Shown: in pieces, positions 22,988 to 34,379 of the stretch
Numbering within the stretch: the first letter of the stretch is position 1
Layout: each line of letters starts with the position of its first letter
Origin: Parachlorella kessleri
Taxonomy: Eukaryota; Chlorophyta; Trebouxiophyceae; Chlorellales; Chlorellaceae
Reading direction: 5' to 3'
DNA length: 45,145 bases
Assembly: GCA_001598975.1 (NCBI GenBank)
Contig: BBXU01001171.1
Location: 1 to 45,145 of the forward strand
Program-made: the position numbers and the translations under genes
The notes under the pieces: model-generated
Database searches by the model: none
Told to the model about the DNA's origin: nothing
The model's input: only the letters and a program-made list of their open reading frames with translations

Positions 22988-25900
22988 ATGGCTCCTATGC
23001 AGCTCGCATTGAAGTCGAGCAGCCTGAGGTCCAGGTTCAGCGCCCAGCATGGCAACACCACAAGGGCTTCCGTGGCAGCCAAGGCTGGCCGGAAACCCAA
23101 CCCAGTCGTAAAATTGGAGGCTTCAGGTGACTCTCCAAAGATAAAAGTAGACAGTAGAGCAGGAGTGGAGATTCTCTACCAGGCTGGACATGCAAGGGTA
23201 GTAGCCTCAACATATGACTGTCTGCAAGGGATTTCCTGCAACAGAGCAGCCGGTGTTGGTGTATAGGGGGGGCAAGCAACTGCAGAGTTGGGTAAGGCAA
23301 GGAACGTGCAGCCAGGGACCTATACCTAACAAGCCGTGCGAGTGAGCACCCCTTCTTGTAACCCCTCCCTCTCACCCAACCTTGCAGGGGTGGCAGCAGC
23401 GGTCGGTCTCTTGAGCCTCGCCTCACTGGCAGGCGGCGCCGGCGCAGCAGAGGAGGCGGCAGCAGCGTCCAGTGGCTCGTTCGCACGGGCTTCTGCAGCC
23501 CTGCAGCAGGCAGCAGGTGCAATCTATGAGGTGGCGTCAGGGCTCACTGGCGAGCAGGCGCCCCTTGCAGCTGCCAAAGAGGCAATTGCCCAGCCGCAAG
23601 CCGCAGTTGCGGAAGTGGTCGGCTCCCTGGCTTCGTCGCTGCAAGCCCCTGCTCCCAAGGAGGCGGCAGCAGCCGTCCAGCAAGCCGCCCAGCCCGCTTT
23701 GGATGCTTTGACTGCCACCAAGCCCGCTTTGGATGCTGTGACTGCCACGCCCGCCTTGCAGAGCGTCGCTCAGCTGGCCGCAGCCGAAGTGCCAGCCCCG
23801 GCCCAGGCCGCCGTGGCTCAGCAAGCACCTGCCATGGCGGACGCAGCTGCCTCCCTGCAGGACACTGTCCAGCCAGCCATCGCGCAGGCTGCGGCGGCAG
23901 TGCAGGGGCTGGCACAGCCTGCTATCTCTGCAGCAGAGCCAGTGTTGAAGGTGGGCGGGGCCGTCGTTGTATGTCCCCTGCAAGTTGTGCGCGACAGAAA
24001 CTGACAGCAGCTCTTGCCAAGGCTACATAGCCTTGCCTGGAGCTTCCCACGCTCGCTTGCTTGTTTCCTCAGCTGCTGCAACTGTCGGCCATTTACCACC
24101 CACGTCAAGCCAGAAGGTGAAGAGCTAACCTTCTTAGCGAAGACGCCATGCAGGCTAGCCTGGAGGGGGTCCAGAAGAGCCTCAATGTTGACCCTGCCGC
24201 TCTCAGCGCCACCACCGAAGCTGCTTCCAGCTTCAGTAAGCAGGTGGGGCTGGGGGGTCGTATGTGGTGGGCGCACCAACCTACCAGGCTAAGAATTGCT
24301 TCCAGCTTCAGTAAGCAGGTGGGGCTGGGGGTCGTATGTTGTGGGCGCACCAACCTACCAGACTAAGGGTTGCTTCCAGCTTTCAATGAGCAGGTGGGGC
24401 TGGGGGTCGTGTTGTGGGTGCACCAATTTACCAGACTGAGAGACTGAGATGCAGGCTGGAAGGCATGATACTCTTGATCACATTGCCCCATGCTGTTACC
24501 TCCCCTGTGAACTCATGTGTACTGGCAAGCGCCTTCCCCTGGCGGCCGGTGTGCCACTTTTGACACCCTTGCTGTGGCCCCGGTCTGCAGGCCATTGACT
24601 TCCTGACCAGCACTGACCCTGCCCGGCTGGGGGAGGACGCACTGGCCCTGGTAGCCATTGCCTACGGGGTCCCCCCGCTTGCAGGGGCCAGCCTCAAGGC
24701 GCTCCGCGGTTACGCAGGTACAGGCAACAAGTTGAATATATGGAGGGCGGGTATGCAAGCTTGAGTCAGCGCTCTTGCATTTTAGGGATGCGCTGCAGGC
24801 CTTTTCCAAAGCATCCCTAAACCGCTGCACACCGCAAACTTTGCACAGTGTCGGGCGCTGCTCAGAGCGGTTGGAGCGGCGCCGCACCTGGGAATCACTA
24901 GACCTGGCCCTGAGTTGAGTGGAGCACAGCTGGCTGGCCTTGCGGGGTTGTGCATGCTGTGTGTGTGGGTGCCTTTGGGCAGGCATGCAGGTCTACACCT
25001 GGCTCCTCTGTTCTGGTGTATGCAACAGTGCATGCATGCTTTCACTCGATTCCTACTTGGCTCCTGCCGTACTGCAGGTGAGGTCCTCCCCACCACCGCC
25101 CACGGCCTTTGCTAGGTACTGCAAGTCTTCAACTGGCTCCACTGTCTGGAGTGTGCGCTTGCTTTTGCTGCATACCCATGTGATGGGATTATGACCTTGA
25201 TGCAGGCGAGGTCCTCCCCACCACCGCCCTCGACAACTTGGTGTCTCAGGGAGGCAACGTGCTTGTGGACATCCGCCCTGCCAAGGAAAAGGAGTCAGTG
25301 GGCGTCCCCGACCTTCCTGACCAGGGTAGGCTAGCAGCTTTTGCTTTTGTAGCCCAACTCCTGCAGTGACGAGGGTCCTTGCCCCATGCTGCAGTCATGG
25401 CTAGGGGTGGGTACCACTGGTGGTGGGTGGGATGCGGTCGCATGTACCATCATCTGCCACACCTTGGTGCCTTGGAAGGCTGGATCCTTTGCTTGAGGGA
25501 TGATGTGTTTCGTCAGTTGGAGTAGAACTCACACAGCCGGGAGTCGGAGTTGGAAGGGCGGCTGGATCGTTGGTGCCGTCATGAGTCATGCGCGGTCACA
25601 GAGCCGGAACTTCTTGGTTGCAGGGAAGCTGGTTGAGCTGGAGTATGTGGCTGTGGGTGATGACAGGCTGACCAGCCGGCTGCGCAACGCACTGGATGTG
25701 GAGGCCGAGGTTAGTTACGGGCCCGTCACAGCTTGCTCCCCTGCACGTGCTAGCTTTTTCAATAGTTCCGCCGTACCTGTGTGGAGGCACTGCTTGGAAG
25801 CAGCAGGTTGTCCGTGAATGGGTTTTTTGTTTAGAGGCAAAGAGACGCAGATTGTGGGGGTATCTGGCTGGCTACCTTGCATATAAGATTCCTTTCGTGC

Positions 25901-26490
25901 CTGCAGTTGACCGCTGTTGAGATTGCCGCACTGAAGAAGGTGAACAAGGGCACCACCATGTACCTCATGGGATCCAACGGCAGCATGTGCAAGTCAGGTG
26001 AGAAGACAGCCACAGCTACCAGGGGGAAGCAGATGCTTGTTCCTCATCCGAGCTGCGCCATGGGATGCTTTTCTGCCCACGCCGCTGCTGTTGCTGTTGC
26101 TGCTGTCATCCACACAGGTGGTACCACACTCACGATCACAACCCGTCTCTCAGTGCTGGCTGTCGCTGCTACCGCACCCATGGGAGCTGCCATGCACGCT
26201 CAGCAGCGCACACCAGCACCTTCCTTACACGTGCATCCCCCCTCCATGAGCACTGCTGCTCAGCTGCTGCTATCGATGCCGTCCAGGCGCAGCACACACG
26301 CCCCACTGACCAGGCATTTGGCAAAACTGCATGCTGTGCAGTTGCCAAGGAGCTGGGCAGGCGCGGGTTTGGCAAGGTGTACATTGTGTCGGGCGGCTAC
26401 CAGGCCTGGTCCAATGCCAAGCTGAGGACTAAGCCCTGGAGCCCTGCAGCAGCACTGCTGCCCCCCAAGGCAGCCTCTGCATCGGCTTGA
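22988..26490 (+). CDS. CAS: Chloroplast calcium-sensing receptor CAS (rhodanese-like)
   Basis: Eight exons: 22988-23126, 23388-23950, 24154-24243, 24591-24717, 25206-25325, 25624-25709, 25907-25997 and 26342-26490, 1365 nt, 454 aa, all GT-AG in phase. The first about 46 residues are a transit peptide (Met-Ala start, Ser/Arg/Lys-rich). A hydrophobic VAAAVGLLSLASLAGGAGA follows and could route it to the thylakoid. Residues about 70-234 are Ala/Gln/Pro-rich helical repeats. A membrane segment in exon 4 (ALALVAIAYGVPPLAGASL) precedes the rhodanese-like domain: VLVDIRPAKEKE, KLVELEYVAVGDDRL, a loop with GSNGSMCKS, and VYIVSGGYQAW near the end. CAS in plants and algae is a thylakoid protein linking calcium to photoacclimation and CO2 concentration. 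It is longer than the plant form, mainly through exon 2. Both the donor of exon 3 and the acceptor of exon 5 have extra copies in introns. Confidence 0.95.
24222..24441 (+). repeat. Three tandem copies of an exon-intron donor junction (CAS)
   Basis: Units of 75, 74 and about 71 nt at 24222-24296, 24297-24370 and 24371-24441 each hold tgcttccagctt, then agcag, then gtggggctggggg. The first contains the true exon 3 end and donor (exon ends at 24243). The second keeps an identical splice junction, and the third has small changes. Copies one and two differ at only a few positions. Confidence 0.95.
25078..25229 (+). repeat. Extra copy of the exon 5 start in the preceding intron (CAS)
   Basis: The first 24 nt of exon 5 (25206-25229, beginning gcgaggtcctcc) are duplicated at 25078-25101 with one mismatch. 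The preceding cag acceptor is also copied. The mismatch makes the copy read CAG|GTGAGG, which resembles a donor site. Confidence 0.85.
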
Positions 26491-27198
26491 TGTGGAGGGG
26501 GATGTGGGGGGATGATGGCAGTCGTTTGCTTGCTTCATGGCCTTCACGCTGGACGCCTGAACGTGGGCTTGCTGTTTTGATGTAGCGCTAGCCACCTAGG
26601 AGGATTCGCAGGACTGTGAGCTGCAGGCATGCTGTCAGCCGCGGCAGCACTGGAGGCATCTGGGGCATTCGTTCTGCTTCAATAACCCTGCCTTAAATAG
26701 CTTTTCTTTCCGTCACATTGTCGGAGTTGGCAAGATGGTTGCCTAATGTATATCAAATATAACTGATGCGATGTAGCCGTGCTTGTGCTTGTGGTCAAGC
26801 CTTGTTGGTTTGTGTGTGGGTAGGGCTGGTGTGCATGCTGGTGTGCTGTTGCTGTCGACCTTAGCACCCTGATGTCATCATATCCCACCCACCTCCCAGT
26901 GGCATCCAAACCAAGACAAGGTTCAAGGCCGAACTGCTTGATCTATGATTGACTGAGGGGAGCTTGATCGATATGTCAGCCATGGACTGCATCATGGGCA
27001 GCTCCCCGCCAGCGCTCCAACCGGCCCTTCATACTACTGTCCCACTCATTAACGCAACGCTAGTTCCAATCATTTGTTTGATTGCTTCACTGAGCAATCT
27101 TCATCATTCCCTTCCAGTTGCACCAAGTTTGCGACTCGTTCAATGGTTGAACCCCCGTTGCCAGGCAGGCCATGATGTGAGGCATCTTCAGCTTTGTC
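26491..27198. other. Intergenic, no gene seen
   Basis: 708 bp holding the CAS 3' UTR and the promoter of the NYN gene. It is AT-richer around 26690-26770. No TGTAA signal and no coding frame are evident. Confidence 0.5.
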
Positions 27199-30100
27199 AT
27201 GCGAGGACTACTCGGTAGGGACAGCGTTTGCGCTCGCGGCAACCTCTTGTGGGACAGGCGTCTGAGCGCCCCTCCAGCCACCGGATCCCTCCTGTTCGAT
27301 AGGCGACCACTAGTGGGCAGCGACCCAGCCAGTGGACCTGCTGTGTCAAACAGGCGGCAGCTGCAGGTCTGGGCAGCCCGTAAAAGCGATGGCAAGCAGC
27401 AGAGGAAGCCTAAGAGTGCAGTCAAGGCGGAGGTGCGGGCCTGCAGTCCATGGGTCCATTGCAGTATCGTGCGTCCTGATAAGCTGTGCCGCCCACTACA
27501 CTTCTGTGCCGCTACCTGCACCTTCCCAGCCGCTTAATGAGGGTCCCGCTCAAGGCCTTCCAAGCAAGCACAGATGCTCCCTGGCGAGCACAAGTGTGGC
27601 GTGAAACCTGCAGGAGCCGCCGCCAACTCAGGCCCCAGCGCCAGCCAAGCCGCCTCCACGCATAGGCACAACTCCACTGCCCGGGCGGTTAAAACAGCAA
27701 CTGACCTTCGTCAAAGCTGTCAGGGTGCGGCGAGGCGTGTGGGCTTTGGCGGGGCTGCCTGTGCTGTGCTGTGCTGGGCGTGAACCCTCTGATGCTCTGC
27801 GGCATCACCTTCAGCGTCGGCAAGCTGGTAGCGTTGCATGGGTAGTGCCTGGGGCACAGGTTGTGGCTTCTTCTCCGAGCTGTTGCAGGCGCGGTGGGCA
27901 AGTAAGTGTGCTGCCCCTGCTGCAGGAGTATACCAAGAAGGCAGCGCAGCCTGCTCCTGTGACACGCAGCTGGAGGAAGCCGAAGCAGAGTGTAGAGGAG
28001 ATCAAGTGGGTAGATCCTCGTTTGATATCTGTGTTAGCTGGTGGAATGGCTGAGTTGGTGGAATAGGAGCGGGTGCAGTGTGATGAGTCCAAGCGGGAGT
28101 GCTCACCCTACACCCCTGGACGATACGTGCATTAGGACCGGGGATCCCCTTCCTTGAGCTTTCGTATCAATGAAGCCGCGTATCTTTGGCATGCATGGGT
28201 CTTGCATGGTCTTTGCTGTCAATGGGCTGCGTGACAGGTCTTGCAGGGGGCAGTGACACGGACCAACCAACCCTCCTGTCCGCCAGTTGTGCTAAGCCAG
28301 TCTTCCAGCGATTATCCTTGCTTACCTCCGGCCTTGCCCACTTGCTGATCTAAGGTTTTTGTGAGGCGTGTGTGGTGGTTGCATGACGGTGTCCATCTGC
28401 ATTCAGGGAGCAGCGGCGGCTTAAAGAGGAGGAGCTGAAGCTGACTAAGAAGGAGGCCAACACCTTTGCCTTGCGGCAAATTCACGACAGCACGGCAAGT
28501 GCCCATGTTTCACACCATGTCATCTCCTGGGATTTTCCGATTGGGAAGCTCCATGTAGCCTTGGTCAAGTGGAAATCGAGGGGCCGTCTGGGCACGTAGG
28601 TCGTGTTTGACTACCCTGTATGGATTTGCCTGTTTGCATGCGTGCGTGTGCACGTGAGGCCCATGTATGTTTATATGTCATGGAAAGCCCTGCCAGTAGT
28701 GCGAATGTTTTTTTGTGCACGCGTCCAACCCCTTGTATCTGTGCGTGATAAGCAGGCACTGACAACACTGCAAGGCTCCTGTTAGAAAGTCTACCTTTTT
28801 TCGTCTTGCAACACTTGTTGTCCTGGCAGGGCAGTAGGTTCCGCCATATTTCTGGACCGGCTGCTCAGTAGGGTGAACAAAATATATATGGAAGTCAGGT
28901 ACTGAAGCACACATGCTCCTTGTTGCAGAATGACTACCGTAGGAAGGCAGTGCTGCTGGTGGATGGCTACAATGTGATTGGGGTACGTATACGTTAGCTC
29001 TTAGGGTAACCACATTACGACGCGGTAGCACTCTGGTTGGGGTTGGGCTGACACATGGCAAAGCTAGCAAGCGGCAGGGTGCCAGCCTGCCATTGAGCGT
29101 GCCCTCCATTTTGCAGCATCATAGTTGCTACAGCTGGAACTCTGGGAGTCGAGTTGCCCTGGCAAGACCCTAAGCCACGCCTGTTCGCGAAAGCAGCCCT
29201 TGGTGCTTCCCTGGAGGTAGTGACGTGTGCACGTGTGTGTGAGAGGAGGGAGGGAGTACATCTGCGGGGGTTGCCTGCATGGCGCTGCGGCAAGTGAGGT
29301 TGGCTGCAGAGGTCCTTGGTCGCGAAGCGGCCTTCCAGAGAGGTCTCGCCTGCAACCTGCCCACCTGGTCGTCATTGTGGTTCCCACACAGGAGTGCAAG
29401 GACAAGGATGAGGAGGAGGGGGCCGAGGGTCTCCCCAGATACATTTTCAGTGTACCTGCTGACAGACTTTCTTCTTGTACAGGATCGCAAGGACAAGAAC
29501 GAGGAGGAGGGGGCCGAGGGGGGGCTGCTGCTGCCGGGCCAGATCCTGGAGGAGGAGCGAGACAAGCTCATAGAGCTCCTAGCCACATACAGCCAGCAGG
29601 CGGGCATCAGGATCATCGTCGCCTTCGATGCCATGCGCAGCGGCAGGCAGGACAATTCAGGTGGGTGCTGGGGTGCTGACGCTGGTACATGCGCCTCGTG
29701 CACCTCATGATTGTGGAGGTTGGGAGCTGGCACCTTGTGCTCCCAGAGGCGACCGAAAGCCAAGCCTCAGCCGGGTTTGCTGGCGGCACAGGTCCTGTGC
29801 CGGGGAGGTGCTGCCCTGTGGGACAAGTGTGCCGTACTGTGTAGCCTGGCAGACAGGGTGACACTGCTGGGTTGCTACGAGGATGTTTTTACAGTTTCCA
29901 CAGCCCCGCCGATGTTGTGCAGAGGAGTTGCTGAGTAACGGGGTGACCGTGGTGTACTGCGGGGCCTGCGAGGCAGACACCTACATCACAACGGCAGTGA
30001 AGAGGATGCTCGAAAAGGGCTATAACCTGGTAGGTGTAGTTGGGAGGGGAGTGGGATGGGATGGGAGTCCGGCTTGACACGTGGGGGGCATTCAGTGCAG

Positions 30101-31235
30101 CCTCTAGATGTTGACTTGGGATTGACAGGGCTGCCCTTTGTTTGCGGGGCGGGCATTTAGGCATACTCCGTTGAGCAGTGTAGTAAGCCCCGCAAGGGCG
30201 AAGGAGTTCACCTCTATTTTTATATTTGGTGGCTGACAGAGGAGTCCCAGGAAATGCAGCTGTAACAAGGCCAGGGTGGGTTGCAAAGGAGGCTCCGGGG
30301 GCTTGCCCTAGTTTCTGAGCCCAAAGTTTTCGATGTTGATATAAGACTGTAGCTATATATATAGCATATGTATATAGCACAGTAGGGGGGGGGTTCGCAT
30401 TCCAGCAGCTAGAGATGGGCTGGGAGGGAAGGCTTGCTTGTGAAGGCAGGTCTATACCGGCTTGCTCCATGATATTCTCCTGCAGGTGGCTGTGGCAACG
30501 AATGATGAGATGGTGCGTGTGGTGTCCAGCGCGCCCACCTTGCACCATACCAAGTATGGTAAGCAGGTAAGCAACGCAAAGGAGACTTTGGAAAGACGAG
30601 TCATGGCATGCGAGGCAGACATGGACGGTGTCACCATGTGTGGCAACATGGGGCGGGTGACCCAGCGGGTTGACCATATGTGTACTGTGTTGCTTGTTGC
30701 TGGCATACACTGCCTTGTGTCTGTTTTGGAGTTGGTTTAAGGCTGACTTGAGTTTGATAGGGCCGCGTGCACTGTGTAAGCCTGTGCTATGTGTGTTAGC
30801 CAGGATGTACTCAATCTCCGTTGAAGTTGTTGTAGATGCAAGCGGCTTGACGGTGCACCGGCCCCACCCCACCGCACACCCTCCATTCTTCCCTCCTTCT
30901 TGCTGGCCATGTAAGAGACCCATGAAGTGGTGTTCGGGCCGCAGGTGGTGCACCATGTGAGTGTGCGAGCCCTGAAGAGGGACATGCACGAGGCCCGCAG
31001 GCAGGTGCTAAAGGCGCTAGCTGACTACACCGATGACAACTACATTGCTACAGCCAAGCGCGGCAGCCAGCTCAGCGACCTTGCAACACTGCGGCAGAGG
31101 TTGTTGAGGGCGGCGCCTCCAACGGCGCAGGCGGCGGGGGCGGGGCGGCAAGGCAATGGTCACCCAAAGGTGCCGGGGCGGGTGGCGGGGGAGACCAGAG
31201 CCCAGCGCAGCAGCAGCGACACGAGTGCACCGTAG
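27199..31235 (+). CDS. YacP/Rae1-like NYN-domain ribonuclease, probably plastid
   Basis: Eight exons: 27199-27432, 27926-28005, 28407-28494, 28929-28982, 29483-29660, 29923-30029, 30486-30566 and 30945-31235, 1113 nt, 370 aa, phase kept. Residues 1-78 are Arg/Ser/Gly-rich, fitting a transit peptide. A charged helix (EEIKEQRRLKEEELKLTKKE) comes next. NYN motifs follow with their acidic residues: LLVDGYNVIG (Asp near 146), IIVAFDAM (Asp near 201), CEADTYITTAV (Asp near 230) and VAVATNDEMVRVVSS (Asp near 254). Bacterial Rae1/YacP is a ribosome-associated mRNA endonuclease, and plant relatives are organellar. Activity here is inferred from the conserved Asp residues. The C-terminal about 60 residues are low-complexity. 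Intron 3 needs a GC donor (CACG|GCAAGT at 28495-28496), since the nearby GT would cause a stop. The start of exon 8 could lie slightly further upstream. A partial copy of exon 5 lies in intron 4. Confidence 0.9.
29392..29518 (+). repeat. Duplicate of the exon 5 start (NYN gene)
   Basis: 36 nt at 29392-29427, encoding a DKDEEEGAE-like stretch after an intact cacag acceptor, match the first 36 nt of exon 5 (29483-29518) at about 32 positions. If the copy were spliced as an exon with the only nearby GT donor it would shift frame, so it is probably not used. Confidence 0.85.
30346..30378. repeat. AT-rich palindrome in an NYN-gene intron
   Basis: The sequence around agctatatatatagc followed by atatgtatatagc can fold on itself. 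It lies in intron 6, just before a run of nine G. Confidence 0.5.
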
Positions 31236-31786
31236 GAGTGGCGACATGGTGGGGCAAGGACCCTGTGCTTGGGCAGTTGCACACGGGGCAGCTGGGAGCG
31301 TGGCAGGTCGTCTTGTGCAGAGCGGCGTTGAAGCATCTCCTAGCGGCAACAATATGCCAAGCATTGCCGTGTTGGTTTCCTTGCGGTTCCTTAATGGTCG
31401 CTCTAGCCTTTCCCGCTCAGCCTGGTCAACTGAGCAGCTGATGCTGTGGCACATGCAATCTGCCTTGTCAGCTACGATGTTTGGCTGTTGGCTGAGATAC
31501 AATTGCATCTCAATGCGGGCAAGAGCTTGTGTACTTCTTGAAGCTGAGGAGCGCTCCTCTTGAGACTTGTACTCCTTTCATGGACAAGAACCCGTCTACA
31601 GCGTCAACTCGCCATCATTTCATGCCGGGGTAGGTTTTTGTCGCCTATCTTGTTCCTTAACGAAGTTGGTTATCTTTCATTCACCAGACACACGGGGGCT
31701 CCCACGCAGGGGCAGTCGTCCCAAGTCTAGCTGCCATTGTTGCTCAGTGCACAACAAATTCTTGGTAGAGGAAGCCCTGGTACGTT

Positions 31787-31791
31787 TGTAA
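31787..31791 (+). terminator. Candidate poly(A) signal TGTAA for the NYN gene
   Basis: TGTAA lies about 550 nt past the stop, the only such signal found before the convergent neighbour. The interval 31236-32008 shows no supportable gene. Confidence 0.45.
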
Positions 31792-32008
31792 GAAAGGAAA
31801 CAAGTGAAAAAATAATGGGGATTCTCTCCTCAACAGTACAAAGGGACGGACACCATGAACGAAAAAAATCTCTGGGTGTGAAGCTCAGAACTGGTAGTGA
31901 ACACACCTCCCACGACCAAGTGACCAGGTCCCAAGCAGGGTAGGGGCCAGTTCCCAGCCCTCCTGCCCCTGCCACCCACGCATGGGACCTTCTCTCCATA
32001 TCTGCCTC

Positions 32009-34379
32009 CTAGCTGCCACTGCCGCTGTTACCATGACCAGACTGCTGCTGGTTGCTGGGTAAGGTGCTCACAACAATGTTGCCTGCGCCATCAACAACTG
32101 GGAGACTCGGTTCCAAGGGAATGCCAGCACTGCCAGGCTCGCCCTGCATATATATCACAACCCTCGAGTCAGTACTGTTAGGAAGAGCTGAGTCCTTTCA
32201 ACTGCTGAGGGGACTGGCAAGAGCAATTCGACCTGATTTCCACATAAAAAAAGCCCAACAGCTGCTGCATCAGGCCCAAGTGTGTCAGCCCTGCCAAGAC
32301 AGGTACTGCTGGAGGCAGGCAGTGCCAGGACGCCACTTCATTTGCGAGTGGCGCTGCCGCGCTTTGAGAGTACGCGCCATACAGTAAGCCACACCCAGGG
32401 GCGCAGATACCGCATACAAACAGACCTTTCCCGGCTCCAGCACAATCCAGCCCTCACCTCATGGTCATACCAGCAGAAGCTACCATCTAGTTCCTCCTCC
32501 GGCACCCGCTCGTCCATATCTTGGAAATCGTCAACAGAGCTGCTGCCCTCAGCATCCGCTACCCCCAGCATCTCCCCCGATCCCAGCATGTGATCCATCC
32601 GCCGCTGCTTCGCCTTGAGGTAGCCGTTGTTGTACTTGCCAGCTTTCACCAGGCAGGGTATGCGGCCAGTCACCGTGATGCCCAGCTTGGATAGCTCGCT
32701 GATTTTGCGGGGGTTGTTGGTCTGCATTGCAGAGCGAGCGAGAGAGTGGGCGTCACCAAGAGAGTGGAATCATGGTAGAGATCAGTTCAATGCACAAAGG
32801 GCTTCACCCGCAGAAGGCTTCTGCTAGTAAAACGGTAAACCGACTGGTAGCTGCCACCTGCTGTGCTTTCTGCAAGCCCTGTTCATGACAGATAGCGCCC
32901 CACTGAATGGCAAAGCTCATAACTCAACTAGCCAGAAGCCTGGCCGCAGCAGCTACTGCGCGCCCCTGCTCGGTAGCCTGTACTTCAAGACTCACCATCA
33001 ACCGCACGCTTTTCACGCCAAGCTCTTGAAGTATGAACCCCACAGGGCTGTACTCTCTACAGTCATCCGGCAGGCCGAGGGCCCGGTTCGCATCAACCGT
33101 GTCCAGGCCCTTTTCCTGCGAGCGCATGCCACTTAGCGGTGTTATATCACCAGCACGGATAGTATACATTCTGCGCTATTCCTACGAAGAGGCACTGTAT
33201 GACATCCCCACAAAAGTGGCAGCAGTCATGCCATTGCAAGCTACAAAATCAAATGCTGCAAGATTATCTCAACCTCACATGATCTCTACCTAACGCATGG
33301 CAAACCCGTCATGGATATTGGCACTATCTCTCACAGCTGCGGCCCACACGCTCCTGACAAGGCCATTACAAGCCCCTACCTGCAGCGCGTACGCGGCTAT
33401 CTTGTTAGCCAGCCCGATGCCACGACCCTCCTGCTGGAGGTATATAATCATCCCTGGCGGGTTGTCTTGTAAGTACTCCATGGCTAGCTGCAGCTGCTCC
33501 TTGCAATCGCACTTGAGGGAGCCGAGCACTTCCGAGGTGAAGCAGGCATCATGCACCCGCAGCGCAAGCTGCACAAGCAGCAGGCCATAAGAATTAGTGC
33601 AGGGAAGGCAGAAGGTCACAACAGAGCAGGCAAGGCGCGAAAGGTAAGAATACAGAGGGTGCAAACTTTCCACAACCAATGGCCCCAAGAGCGTCCCACG
33701 GCAGGAGAAAGTAGGCCACAAATGAAGGCATGCCCACTGGTGCACCGCGGGTTCAAATGACTCCACACTGGACTGGTCACCTTCTCACAGTATGCAGGCC
33801 ATACACCGCAGCAAGCTCACCTCCTCTGCGCCTTCCACCACCCCGTTTATGATTGCAGTTGGCTCTACAAAGGTCTTGCCACCGTCCGTCTGCAGCCAGA
33901 GCCCAGGCCTTGCACACTTCAGGTCACCCATAGACTTTGCTCACTTCTGCGGAGCCAGCGTCCAGCAGGTTGCGACCACACCCAGGCAGGAAGCTCAGCC
34001 CACTTACCGTGTGCCGATAGCCTCTCAGCCGGAACTTGCCGTGCTCAGTTGGTAGCAGCGTCTCTGCTACGAACCTTGTGTGAACCAAGGCACGACGGCT
34101 GCTGCGGCTCACAGCACCGTTGCCACTGCTGTCTGGCGGGGTGCTGACTGCAGGCTGTAGCAAGGGGTGGGTTGCCCCGTTGCTAGTGGTGCTGGTGCTG
34201 GTGCCATTCACGCCAGCGCAGCGTGTATCGAACCGTAACCGTGGGAGACAGGCACGGTGCCATCGCCGTGAAGACCAGTGAAGTTTTCGAGGGCCATCGC
34301 TACTGCAGCTGCTGCTTCTTCCAGTGGTGCAGCCAGATACGCGCTCAGGCGCGCTAGGTGGGCTTGTTGTGAACAGCAT
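32009..34379 (-). CDS. ribA: GTP cyclohydrolase II, stand-alone, probably plastid (riboflavin synthesis)
   Basis: Six exons, in transcript order: 34008-34379, 33821-33889, 33380-33568, 32996-33115, 32458-32721 and 32009-32143, 1149 nt, 382 aa, all GT-AG and all phase 0. The last exon is short and was found from its acceptor and frame. The enzyme opens GTP as the first committed step to riboflavin and flavins. Visible hallmarks are LLPTEHGKF (about 108-116), the zinc ligands Cys156, Cys167 and Cys169 (ACFTSE and KCDCKEQL, with the family spacing), QQEGRGIGL (about 192-200), [16 protein letters not shown] and [15 protein letters not shown]. The N-terminal about 100 residues are Ser/Arg/Thr-rich, fitting a transit peptide plus linker. 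There is no DHBP-synthase (RibB) domain in front, although land-plant RIBA is a RibB-RibA fusion. The tail after about 300 is acidic then Gly/Ser-rich. Head-to-head with NPHP4. Confidence 0.95.

Noticed and set aside
33735..33775. tRNA-like T-loop (gggttcaaat)
   Set aside because: The flanking bases do not pair to form a T-stem and no acceptor or anticodon arm is present.
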